From JBBSOK01 sp038259825 (GTDB lineage Bacteria > Bacteroidota > Bacteroidia > Flavobacteriales > Flavobacteriaceae), in contig JBBSOK010000119.1 of NCBI GenBank assembly GCA_038259825.1, positions 1 through 8,269 of the forward strand: a stretch of DNA of 8,269 nucleotides, in the 5' to 3' direction. Below are positions 1-7,400 of this stretch, one piece after another (positions within the stretch are counted from its first letter, which is position 1; every line of letters starts with the position of its first letter). A model generated the notes under the pieces. The model made no database searches, was not told the DNA's origin, and saw nothing but the letters and a program-made list of their open reading frames with translations. The position numbers and the translations under genes were made by a program.

Positions 1-92
1 GAATCCATTTGTGGGAAAGATTGTGCTAAAATTTCTTGATTTGGAAAAAGCAGCAATAAAGTTAATGTTACAATTGGAAAAAATATTTTCAT
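1..92 (-). CDS. Secreted protein, N-terminal fragment (partial at window edge)
   Basis: A reading frame starts at an ATG (complement of 90-92) and runs off the left edge after 30 complete codons. It encodes a typical signal peptide: a short basic start (MKIFF), a hydrophobic core rich in Leu, Thr and Val (about residues 5-16), and a likely signal peptidase I site at ILA|QS near residue 23. The mature part begins QSFPQMD. The product is therefore probably exported to the periplasm or beyond. It diverges from gyrB and shares a 251-bp upstream region with it. No functional domain is visible in the 30 residues. The phrase after the signal faintly recalls the start of DUF2911-type proteins, but this is too little to name a family. 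The signal peptide makes the start convincing; the identity is unknown. Confidence 0.6.
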   Translation of the reverse strand, partial: MKIFFPIVTLTLLLLFPNQEILAQSFPQMD

Positions 93-102
93 GATTTGAT
101 AT

Positions 103-218
103 TGTATTAAATACTAGTCTTTAAATATAGATAATCAAAATTTAAAAGGTTTTAGGTTAAATAAAATTTAACAATAACTACGCCAAAAAAATTTGATTGA
201 AAGTTAGTATTAAATACA
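103..218. repeat. Inverted pair of 14-bp operator-like sequences in the divergent gap
   Basis: The sequence TAGTATTAAATACA at 205-218 recurs in the opposite orientation at 103-116 as TAGTATTTAATACA on the minus strand, differing only at the central base. Each copy contains the 5+1+5 bp palindrome GTATT-A-AATAC (104-114 and 207-217). Between them lies another perfect inverted repeat, GTTAAAT-AAA-ATTTAAC, at 156-172. The left copy sits 10 bp before the start of the minus-strand secreted gene, and the right copy 125 bp before gyrB. This layout would suit a dimeric regulator acting on both genes, but the DNA is very AT-rich and chance similarity is possible. Confidence 0.3.
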
Positions 219-297
219 TCCTATTTTTCCACAGTAATTTGTTAATAACTATCTAGCATCATATGCGTTAAACCCTTAATTTTATTGGTTGTTTGGT

Positions 298-305
298 TAT
301 ATTTG
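298..305 (+). promoter_or_regulatory. Candidate -7 promoter box for gyrB
   Basis: TATATTTG fits the Bacteroidota -7 consensus TAnnTTTG exactly and lies 38 nt before the gyrB start codon. No good TTG box lies at the usual distance upstream; TTA at 276-278 (19-nt gap) is the nearest. A small inverted repeat, TTCG-TTA-CGAA, follows at 306-316 and would fall around the transcription start. An alternative pairing uses TTG at 293-295 with the weaker ATTATTTG at 317-324. Confidence 0.4.
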
Positions 306-343
306 TTCGTTACGAAATTATTTGAAAACAACTAAATTTATAT

Positions 344-2284
344 ATGAGCGACGAACAGAAAAAAGGTAGTTACGGTGCAGATAGCATCCAGGCTTTAGAA
401 GGTATGGAGCATGTACGCATGCGGCCATCAATGTATATTGGAGATGTAGGCACAAGAGGTCTTCACCACTTAGTTTATGAAGTTGTAGATAACTCTATAG
501 ATGAAGCAATGGGAGGGCATTGTGATACCATTTATGTTACGATTAACGATGATAATAGTGTTACCGTTAAGGATAATGGTCGTGGTATACCGGTAGATAT
601 GCACAAGAAAGAAGGTATTTCTGCTCTTGAAGTGGTAATGACCAAGATTGGTGCCGGTGGTAAATTTGATAAGGATAGTTACAAGGTTTCTGGTGGTCTT
701 CACGGAGTTGGGGTTTCTGTTGTTAATGCACTTTCGGGTCATTTGAGGGCTACTGTTCATCGCGAAGGTAAAGTTTGGGAACAAGAGTATGAGCGTGGTA
801 AATCAATGTATCCAGTAAAGTCAATCGGCGAAACTGATTTTCGCGGTACAATTGTAACTTTTAAGCCAGATGAGCAAATATTTCAACAAACAATCGAATA
901 TAATTATGATACTCTTGCAAGCAGAATGCGAGAGCTTTCATATTTGAATAAGGGGATTACCATCTATTTTGAAGATCAGCGCGAAACTGATGACAAAGGC
1001 GAATATCTGTCTGAAAAATTCCATAGTGAAGAAGGTTTAAAAGAATTCATTCGCTTTTTAGATATGAATCGTGAGCCTATTATTAGTAACGTTATTTCAA
1101 TGGAAGGCGAGCATAGTGATGTGCCTGTTGAGGTTGCAATGATTTACAATAATTCATACAACGAAAACTTACATAGTTATGTAAACAACATAAATACACA
1201 CGAAGGTGGTACGCATCTTGCCGGTTTTAGAGCAGGTTTAACGCGTACGTTGAAGAAGTATGCCGATGCTTCTGGAATGTTGGATAAATTGAAATTCGAT
1301 ATTTCTGGGGACGATTTCCGTGAAGGTCTTACGGCAATTATTTCAGTAAAAGTTTCTGAACCACAGTTTGAAGGACAAACAAAAACCAAATTAGGAAACA
1401 GAGAAGTTACTGCGGCAGTAAGTCAAGCTGTTTCAGAAATGCTTGAAAATTATTTGGAAGAAAATCCAAATGATGCAAAAACTATTGTACAAAAGGTAAT
1501 TTTAGCAGCCCAAGCGCGTCATGCAGCAAAAAAAGCACGTGAAATGGTGCAGCGTAAAACCGTAATGAGCGGTGGTGGTCTGCCTGGAAAATTAAGTGAT
1601 TGTTCAGAACAAGATCCAGTAAAATGTGAAGTATTCCTTGTCGAGGGAGATTCGGCAGGTGGAACGGCAAAACAAGGACGCGATCGTAATTTTCAAGCTA
1701 TTTTACCATTAAGAGGAAAAATTCTTAATGTTGAAAAAGCAATGCACCATAAAGTTTTCGAAAACGAAGAAATTAGAAATATTTACACCGCGTTAGGTGT
1801 AACAATCGGTACGGAAGAAGATAGTAAAGCCTTAAACCTTACAAAACTGCGTTATCACAAAATAGTAATTATGTGTGATGCGGATGTGGATGGTAGTCAT
1901 ATTTCTACCTTAATATTAACCTTCTTCTTCAGATATATGAGGGAGCTTGTAGAAGGTGGATATGTTTACATTGCAACCCCACCATTATATTTAGTTAAAA
2001 AGGGTGCAAAGAAAGAATATGCGTGGAGTGATAAAATGCGTGACCAGTTAAATGTTCAATTTGGTGGTAGTGCAACAATCCAACGTTATAAAGGTTTGGG
2101 AGAGATGAATGCAGAGCAACTTTGGGATACAACAATGAATCCTGGATTTAGAACCTTGCGCCAAGTTACTATAGATAACGGAACGGAAGCAGATAGAATA
2201 TTTTCAATGTTGATGGGAGATGAAGTTCCTCCAAGAAGGGAATTTATAGAGAAAAATGCTGTATACGCTAATATCGATGCGTAG
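344..2284 (+). CDS. gyrB: DNA gyrase subunit B
   Basis: ATPase subunit of DNA gyrase, the cytoplasmic type II topoisomerase that introduces negative supercoils together with GyrA. The N-terminal GHKL ATPase domain shows HHLVYEVVDNSIDEA (catalytic Glu46, Mg-binding Asn50), the DNGRGIP motif (Asp77) and the glycine-rich lid GGLHGVGVS (117-125). A transducer domain follows. The TOPRIM domain carries VEGDSAGG (Glu434), PLRGKILNVEKA and the metal-binding DADVDG (Asp512, 514, 516). The C-terminal part has QRYKGLGEMN (580-589). At 646 residues it lacks the insertion that lengthens E. coli GyrB to about 800 residues, which is usual for most bacteria. ParE is the main alternative, but the EGDSAGGTAKQGRDR and QRYKGLGEMN context and the single-gene setting favour GyrB. 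The ATG at 344 starts directly in the expected N-terminus. The unit is monocistronic and ends in a terminator 10 nt downstream. Confidence 0.97.
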   Translation: MSDEQKKGSYGADSIQALEGMEHVRMRPSMYIGDVGTRGLHHLVYEVVDNSIDEAMGGHCDTIYVTINDDNSVTVKDNGRGIPVDMHKKEGISALEVVMTKIGAGGKFDKDSYKVSGGLHGVGVSVVNALSGHLRATVHREGKVWEQEYERGKSMYPVKSIGETDFRGTIVTFKPDEQIFQQTIEYNYDTLASRMRELSYLNKGITIYFEDQRETDDKGEYLSEKFHSEEGLKEFIRFLDMNREPIISNVISMEGEHSDVPVEVAMIYNNSYNENLHSYVNNINTHEGGTHLAGFRAGLTRTLKKYADASGMLDKLKFDISGDDFREGLTAIISVKVSEPQFEGQTKTKLGNREVTAAVSQAVSEMLENYLEENPNDAKTIVQKVILAAQARHAAKKAREMVQRKTVMSGGGLPGKLSDCSEQDPVKCEVFLVEGDSAGGTAKQGRDRNFQAILPLRGKILNVEKAMHHKVFENEEIRNIYTALGVTIGTEEDSKALNLTKLRYHKIVIMCDADVDGSHISTLILTFFFRYMRELVEGGYVYIATPPLYLVKKGAKKEYAWSDKMRDQLNVQFGGSATIQRYKGLGEMNAEQLWDTTMNPGFRTLRQVTIDNGTEADRIFSMLMGDEVPPRREFIEKNAVYANIDA

Positions 2285-2294
2285 ATAACAAAAT

Positions 2295-2335
2295 AAAAAA
2301 AGCTCATTTCATTTAGTTGAAAATGAGCTTTTTTT
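2295..2335 (+). terminator. Rho-independent terminator of gyrB
   Basis: The perfect stem AGCTCATTT (2301-2309) pairs with AAATGAGCT (2321-2329) around an 11-nt loop. It is extended by six A-T pairs (2295-2300 with 2330-2335). The stem runs into a T tract at 2329-2335. The A tract on the left arm would also give some termination in the reverse direction. Confidence 0.9.
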
Positions 2336-2484
2336 ATTTTATGCCAGACTTAACCATATTTTTAAATTGATAATTGTAAATTTGTTAGGATTGGTCATAG
2401 TATAGAAAAGTAATAATATTAACGTAATACTTTTATACAAGATAGACATCAAATAAATATTAATAACAAAAAATAAATAATAAA

Positions 2485-3411
2485 ATGAAAGTAACAGTTG
2501 TAGGCGCAGGAGCCGTAGGAGCAAGTTGTGCAGAGTATATTGCCATAAAGAATTTTGCAAGTGAAGTAGTATTAGTAGATATTAAAGAAGGTTTTGCCGA
2601 AGGTAAAGCAATGGATTTAATGCAAACCGCTTCTTTAAACGGTTTCGATACAAGAATTGTAGGTACAACTGGCGATTATTCCAAAACAGCAAACAGCGAT
2701 ATTTGTGTAATTACAAGCGGAATCCCAAGAAAACCGGGAATGACACGTGAGGAATTAATTGGTATAAACGCAGGTATCGTAAAAGATGTTACTTCAAATT
2801 TAGTAAAGCATTCTCCAAAAACTATTTTAATTGTCGTTAGTAATCCAATGGATACAATGGCATATTTAGCGCATAAAACTTCAGGTTTACCAAGCACAAG
2901 TATACTTGGTATGGGTGGCGCATTGGATAGTGCACGTTTTAAATACAGATTGGCGGAAGCCTTGGAAGCTCCAATAAGCGATGTTGATGGGATGGTAATC
3001 GGTGGCCACAGCGATACGGGAATGGTTCCCTTAACAAGAATGGCAACCAGAAATAGTGTGCCAGTTTCTGAATTCCTTTCTGAAGATAGATTAAATCAAG
3101 TAATGGAAGATACCAAAGTTGGTGGAGCAACATTAACAAAATTATTAGGAACATCCGCTTGGTACGCGCCAGGTGCAGCAGTTTCTAGCTTAGTTCAAGC
3201 AATAGCTTGCGATCAAAAGAAAATGTTCCCTTGCTCTGTAATGTTGAATGGCGAATACGGTTTAAAAGATATTTGCATTGGTGCACCTGTAATTTTAGGT
3301 AAAAATGGAATCGAAAAAATTGTAGAAATTGAATTAAACGATGCAGAGAAAAATCATATGAAAGAAAGCGCTGATGGCGTTAGAAAAACGAATGATTTGT
3401 TGGAGTTGTAA
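2485..3411 (+). CDS. mdh: Malate dehydrogenase (NAD-dependent)
   Basis: Cytoplasmic enzyme of the TCA cycle that interconverts malate and oxaloacetate with NAD. It belongs to the LDH-like malate dehydrogenase group, and 308 residues is normal for that group. The N-terminal Rossmann fold has GAGAVG at residues 7-12 and an acidic residue, Asp32, at the end of the second strand, which points to NAD over NADP. The mobile loop IPRKPGMTRE (80-89) carries Arg82 and Arg88; arginine at the first position marks malate rather than lactate specificity. Asn120 and Arg151 bind substrate, and Asp148 with His175 (in GGHSDT) forms the proton-relay pair. The ATG at 2485 is 7 residues before the nucleotide-binding glycines, so no earlier start is needed. 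The gene lies between two strong terminators and appears to be transcribed alone. I see no convincing promoter in the 200-bp gap before it. Confidence 0.96.
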   Translation: MKVTVVGAGAVGASCAEYIAIKNFASEVVLVDIKEGFAEGKAMDLMQTASLNGFDTRIVGTTGDYSKTANSDICVITSGIPRKPGMTREELIGINAGIVKDVTSNLVKHSPKTILIVVSNPMDTMAYLAHKTSGLPSTSILGMGGALDSARFKYRLAEALEAPISDVDGMVIGGHSDTGMVPLTRMATRNSVPVSEFLSEDRLNQVMEDTKVGGATLTKLLGTSAWYAPGAAVSSLVQAIACDQKKMFPCSVMLNGEYGLKDICIGAPVILGKNGIEKIVEIELNDAEKNHMKESADGVRKTNDLLEL

Positions 3412-3433
3412 AATTTCAAATATATTTTAGAAG

Positions 3434-3469
3434 AATCCTGATGGCTTTAAAGCTATCAGGATTTTTTTT
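3434..3469 (+). terminator. Rho-independent terminator of mdh
   Basis: A 13-bp stem with one G-U pair (3434-3446 with 3451-3463) closes a TTAA loop and runs into eight T residues at 3462-3469. The core arms are AATCCTGAT and ATCAGGATT. It separates mdh transcription from the gene at 3588. Confidence 0.92.
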
Positions 3470-3540
3470 GAAGTTTATTCATTGAAAATTTTTGTAAAAT
3501 CTAGAAATGGAAATTATAAATGTAATTAAAAACTTCATAC

Positions 3541-3573
3541 TTTGAAACAAGTTTATAAAGTCTTAAAGTTTTG
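3541..3573 (+). promoter_or_regulatory. Candidate promoter of the small gene before secDF
   Basis: TTTG at 3541-3544 is followed after 21 nt by AAGTTTTG at 3566-3573, which matches the Bacteroidota -7 consensus TAnnTTTG at all but one position. Transcription would then begin only about 8 nt before the GTG at 3588, giving a nearly leaderless mRNA. A weaker alternative -7 box is TACATTTA at 3575-3582. Confidence 0.4.
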
Positions 3574-3587
3574 TTACATTTACCACC

Positions 3588-4202
3588 GTGAACTGGAAAA
3601 TATACATTCCAATATTTATAGTAATCTTAGCTTTCTTTGGTGTGAGCTTGGAGCAGTCTGTTGTTCCCAATCAAGAGATTGTCGTTCGGTTTGAGGCTAG
3701 TTATTTGAATGATGAACAGAGTGAAAATACAATCTCAGAAATTACTAATCAACTATCAGCAGTTGGTGCGATCGATATTCAGGTTTCCAAAATTAAAAAT
3801 GGAACTTTAAAATTTACATATTATAGTAATGTTGATGTTTCAATCATAAAAAATCTTTTTCAGAAAGAACATCAACTTCTATTTGAAAATACTGCATTCA
3901 ATAAAAATAACGATTCAACCGAAATTCCTTTTAACAAAAATCAAAGGAATTATAAATTAGAAGTAGCCAAGATTACTAGCGATTTTTCTTCAGACATTGG
4001 ACTTCAAGGATTACCTGTTGAGGTAAAAGCGGCAAAGGATCAATATTTTAGTAATTTTATTTCGTTGAGTCTGACTGAAAATACGTTTAATTTTCCGTCT
4101 GTAATTCATTTTAATTTTCAAAAGTATTATGGTGAGATAGCGCTTCCACGTAGTACTTCTTCTTACAAAATTCCTCAGGTTAGAGCAGGACCGCTGTCTT
4201 AA
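3588..4202 (+). CDS. Membrane-anchored protein with C-terminal RAGP; candidate arrest-peptide regulator of secDF
   Basis: I do not recognise this 204-residue protein as a named family. It starts with GTG: an in-frame stop lies at 3564-3566, and no other Met occurs in the protein, so no ATG start exists. Residues 4-21 form one hydrophobic segment after a short N-terminus with one Lys, a signal anchor or uncleaved signal, leaving the rest outside the cytoplasm. Residues 29-100 look like a beta-alpha-beta unit resembling the first periplasmic region of SecF (EIVVRF, then an amphipathic helix). The protein ends Val-Arg-Ala-Gly-Pro-Leu-Ser-stop, with RAGP at 199-202 (4182-4193). RAGP is the core of the E. 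coli SecM arrest sequence, which also ends a few residues before its stop. The gene follows the mdh terminator and has no visible terminator before secDF. I infer a secretion-monitoring nascent chain; an ordinary membrane protein with a chance RAGP remains possible. Confidence 0.85.
   Translation: MNWKIYIPIFIVILAFFGVSLEQSVVPNQEIVVRFEASYLNDEQSENTISEITNQLSAVGAIDIQVSKIKNGTLKFTYYSNVDVSIIKNLFQKEHQLLFENTAFNKNNDSTEIPFNKNQRNYKLEVAKITSDFSSDIGLQGLPVEVKAAKDQYFSNFISLSLTENTFNFPSVIHFNFQKYYGEIALPRSTSSYKIPQVRAGPLS
4182..4193 (+). promoter_or_regulatory. RAGP codons: predicted translation-arrest site
   Basis: The codons AGA-GCA-GGA-CCG encode Arg199-Ala200-Gly201-Pro202, followed by only Leu, Ser and TAA. 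In SecM, arrest occurs with Gly165 peptidyl-tRNA in the P site and Pro-tRNA in the A site. By analogy the stalled P site would be GGA (4188-4190) and the A site CCG (4191-4193). The residue before Arg is Val here and Ile in SecM. The SecM Phe150 and Trp155 positions are not matched at the same spacing. Function is inferred. Confidence 0.5.
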
Positions 4203-4275
4203 AGGAATTTCCAAACATTTCCTACCATAGTTTTATGTGTAAAGGTGAAACAAATTATTTCATCCTTCACCAAGG

Positions 4276-4300
4276 TTTTATATTCTAAAAGAATATAAAA
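4276..4300. repeat. Perfect AT-rich hairpin between the small gene and secDF
   Basis: TTTTATATTC (4276-4285) and GAATATAAAA (4291-4300) form a 10-bp perfect stem with a TAAAA loop. Only one pair is G-C, and no T tract follows on either strand, so it does not look like an intrinsic terminator. It could stabilise or mark the leader mRNA, or bind a dimeric protein as DNA. Its role is unknown. Confidence 0.4.
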
Positions 4301-4327
4301 TTCAAAAAAAATCAATTAAAATCTTAA

Positions 4328-4358
4328 TTGTCAGATAGAACAGTAAATTATATATTTG
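4328..4358 (+). promoter_or_regulatory. secDF: Candidate internal promoter of secDF
   Basis: TTG at 4328-4330 and TATATTTG at 4351-4358 are separated by 20 nt, an exact fit to the Bacteroidota pattern (TTG, about 20 nt, TAnnTTTG). Transcription would start near 4365, about 40 nt before the secDF ATG. secDF could thus be transcribed both from here and by read-through from the preceding gene. Confidence 0.55.
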
Positions 4359-4388
4359 CGCGCCTATAAATAATGGGTAAAATCTGAC
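4330..4388. repeat. 7-bp inverted repeat bracketing the secDF promoter and 5' leader
   Basis: GTCAGAT (4330-4336) is complementary to ATCTGAC (4382-4388), which ends 15 nt before the secDF start codon. The left arm lies upstream of the predicted internal start site, so the stem can form only in mRNA read through from the preceding gene. The pairing is short and the loop is 45 nt, so its stability is uncertain. Confidence 0.25.
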
Positions 4389-4403
4389 CAAAAAAATACT
4401 AAT

Positions 4404-7400
4404 ATGCAAAACAAAGGATTAATCACGGTATTTGCCGTCCTATTTGGGCTGGTAAGTTTATACCAACTTTCGTTTACATACTTCGCCAACAAGGTTGAAG
4501 ATGAAGCGAAAGCATTTTCACAAAGTAAATTTTCAGAGAACGAACCAGCATTAAGAGAAGCGGCGGAAGCTCAATATCTTGATTCTGTTGCTGCGCAGGA
4601 TATATTTTTAGGAATAGATTACACGATGGCAAAAGAAAGAGAGCTTAATAAAGGTCTCGATTTAAAAGGTGGTATAAACGTTATTTTGGAAGTATCGGTA
4701 AAAGATATTTTGAAAGGTTTGGCCAATAATACAAAAGACCCTGCATTCAATCAGGCTTTAGCCAATACTTCAGAATTACAAAAGGACAGTCAAAATACTT
4801 TTATTGAAGATTTCTTTAAAGCTTTTGAAGCAATTCCTGGCGATAATAGATTGGCCTCACCAGATATTTTCTTCAACAAAAATCTTGAAGATGATATTGA
4901 AGTAAATATGACTAATGACCAAGTAAAACCGGTTATTGAACGCAAGATTGACGAATCTATAACTTCAGCATTTGAAGTTTTGCGCAAGCGTATCGATAAA
5001 TTTGGAGTTACACAACCTAACATCCAACGTTTGGGACAATCGGCTCGTATTTTAGTTGAATTGCCAGGAGCAAAAGATGTTGACCGTGTAAAAAACTTGT
5101 TACAAAGTACAGCTCAATTAGAATTTTGGGATACTTACAAGTTTGATGATATGGCTGGCTTTTTACAGCAGGCAGATGCAAAAGTTGCCGAGCTTAAAAA
5201 GGCGCAGGGAGCTGAAAGTACTGAAGTTGTTTCGGATTCTACCATTGTAGATTCTACCAAAACTGAACAAAGCGACGTAAGCAAACTATTAGGTGGCGAA
5301 GAGGTAAAGGATAGCTTGGCAATGGATGATAAATCTAGCCCTATTTTATCGAAAATGGTTTCACCAGGTTATCAAGGTGGGCCAATTTTAGCTAGTTTCC
5401 GTTTAAAGGATACAGCACAAGTAAATAGTTATTTACGTATGTCGCAAGTAAGAAACTTGTTGTCAAACGAGATGCGTTTTGCAAAATTTGTTTGGGGTTT
5501 ATCATCTCCAAATGAGGCCTTAAATGGCGAAGAAGTTACAGCCCTATATGCTTTAAAAGGTAATAGAGATAACGCACCACAATTAGGTGGAAGTGTGGTT
5601 GTAGATGCAAGACAGGAATATGACCAAGTTGGTAGAGTTGTTGTTGGAATGCAAATGAACGGTCGCGGTGCAAAAATTTGGGAAGAAATGACTGGCAACG
5701 CATTTAAAAGCGAAGGCCAAATTGCTATAGTACTTGATGATATTGTTTACTCGGCACCTGGCGTTACAACAGGAGCAATTTCTGGTGGTAGAAGCCAGAT
5801 AAGCGGTGATTTTGATATTACGGAAGGACAAGATTTAGCAAACGTATTACGCGCTGGTAAATTACCTGCATCTGCAGAAATTATTCAAGGTGAAGTAGTT
5901 GGACCAACTTTAGGAGCAGAAGCAATTAACAGTGGTGTACTTTCATTCTTATTAGCGTTAGGCCTAGTATTTTTATGGATGATTGGTTATTATGGAAAAG
6001 CTGGTCTGTTTGCAGATATAGCTTTATTGGTAAACATCTTATTTATATTTGGGGTTCTTGCTGGTCTTGGAGCGGTTCTTACGCTTCCTGGTATTGCAGG
6101 TATCGTTCTTACAGTAGGTATGTCCGTGGATGCTAACGTACTTATTTTTGAGCGTATTAAAGAAGAACTCGCCAAGGGTAAATCGCAAAAGGATTCAATT
6201 AAAGATGGTTTTAATAATGCACTTTCTTCAATTTTAGATGCAAACATAACAACAGCATTAACAGGTATTATCTTATTGGTTTTTGGAACGGGTCCTATTC
6301 AAGGTTTTGCGACTACTTTATTAATAGGTATAGCAACTTCATTATTTACTGCAATTTTCATCACTAGGTTATTTATTGATGGTTATGGTAAAAACGGAAA
6401 GCCATTGCGTTTCTCTACTTCTGTAACAAAGAATTTGTTTACCGACGTTCACGTAGAATTCTTAAAGAAACGTAAGGCTGCATACATCGTTTCTGCAATA
6501 ATGATTGCAGTTAGTTTAGGTTCACTATTCACGATTGGACTTAATCAAGGCGTAGATTTTGTGGGTGGAAGAACATACACTGTGCGTTTTGCGAAAGATG
6601 TAAATTCTCAAGAAATACAAGACAAATTGATTACAACATTTGGTTCTGCAGAAGCAAAAACATATGGTGGTGATAATCAATTAAAAGTAACTACTAAGTA
6701 CAAGGTTGATGAAACTGGAACGGATGTAGATAACGAAATTGAAAGAATGGTTTACGAAACCGTTAAAAGCGATATGCCAGCAGATTTAACCTTTGACCAA
6801 TATATTAACGATTATGAAGGTAAAGATGTTGGTAGAATGGAATATTACAAGGTAAGTCCAACAATTGCAGATGATATTAAGAAAGACTCGGTTTGGGCAG
6901 TTTTAGGCTCGCTATTAGTAGTATTCTTGTACATCTTATTACGTTTTAGAAGATGGCAATTTAGTTTGGGTGCAGTAGCAGCCGTATTCCATGATGTGTT
7001 GATTGTATTAGGTGTATTCTCACTTACATATAAATTTATGCCATTTAGCATGGAAATAGATCAAGCATTTATTGCGGCAATCCTTACCGTGATTGGTTAC
7101 TCGCTAAACGATACAGTAATCGTATTTGATAGGATTAGAGAATACTTTAACGAGAACTTAGGCTGGCCAATGAATCGTACAATTAACGAAGCATTAAGCA
7201 GCACGTTAGGAAGAACGTTGAATACTTCATTCACAACTTTAATCACGTTGCTATGTATGTTCTTCTTTGGTGCAGAATCTATTAGAGGATTACTATTTGC
7301 AATTATTGTAGGTATCATTGTGGGTACATATTCATCATTATTTATTGCAACACCAATAATGTACGATACGGTAAAAAAGAAAAGAGTTGAAGACTTTGCA

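Noticed and set aside
225..233. DnaA-box-like TTTTCCACA before gyrB, hinting at a replication origin
   Set aside because: It has one mismatch to TTATCCACA and there is no cluster of further boxes; dnaA, dnaN and recF are not present. One weak box in AT-rich DNA is expected by chance.
470..784. Antisense open frame of 104 codons inside gyrB
   Set aside because: It lies wholly opposite a conserved gene, has no recognisable domain, and reflects the codon pattern of gyrB. The other antisense frames in mdh, the small gene and secDF were rejected for the same reason.
4011..4214. Antisense open frame across the end of the small gene
   Set aside because: It is a basic, low-complexity translation with no signal, domain or promoter support, and it overlaps the sense frame that has a clear membrane anchor.
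4276..4300. Hairpin as terminator of the small gene
   Set aside because: The stem is almost entirely A-T and no T tract follows in either direction, unlike the three clear terminators in the window.
4203..4403. Known metabolite riboswitch before secDF
   Set aside because: No conserved riboswitch core or multi-helix arrangement is recognisable; only short AT-rich pairings are present.
5202..5342. Ser/Thr/acid-rich segment in SecDF as an inserted foreign domain
   Set aside because: It looks like a flexible linker inside the periplasmic region; the frame and flanking conserved motifs are intact, and linkers of this kind are not unusual in Bacteroidota SecDF.
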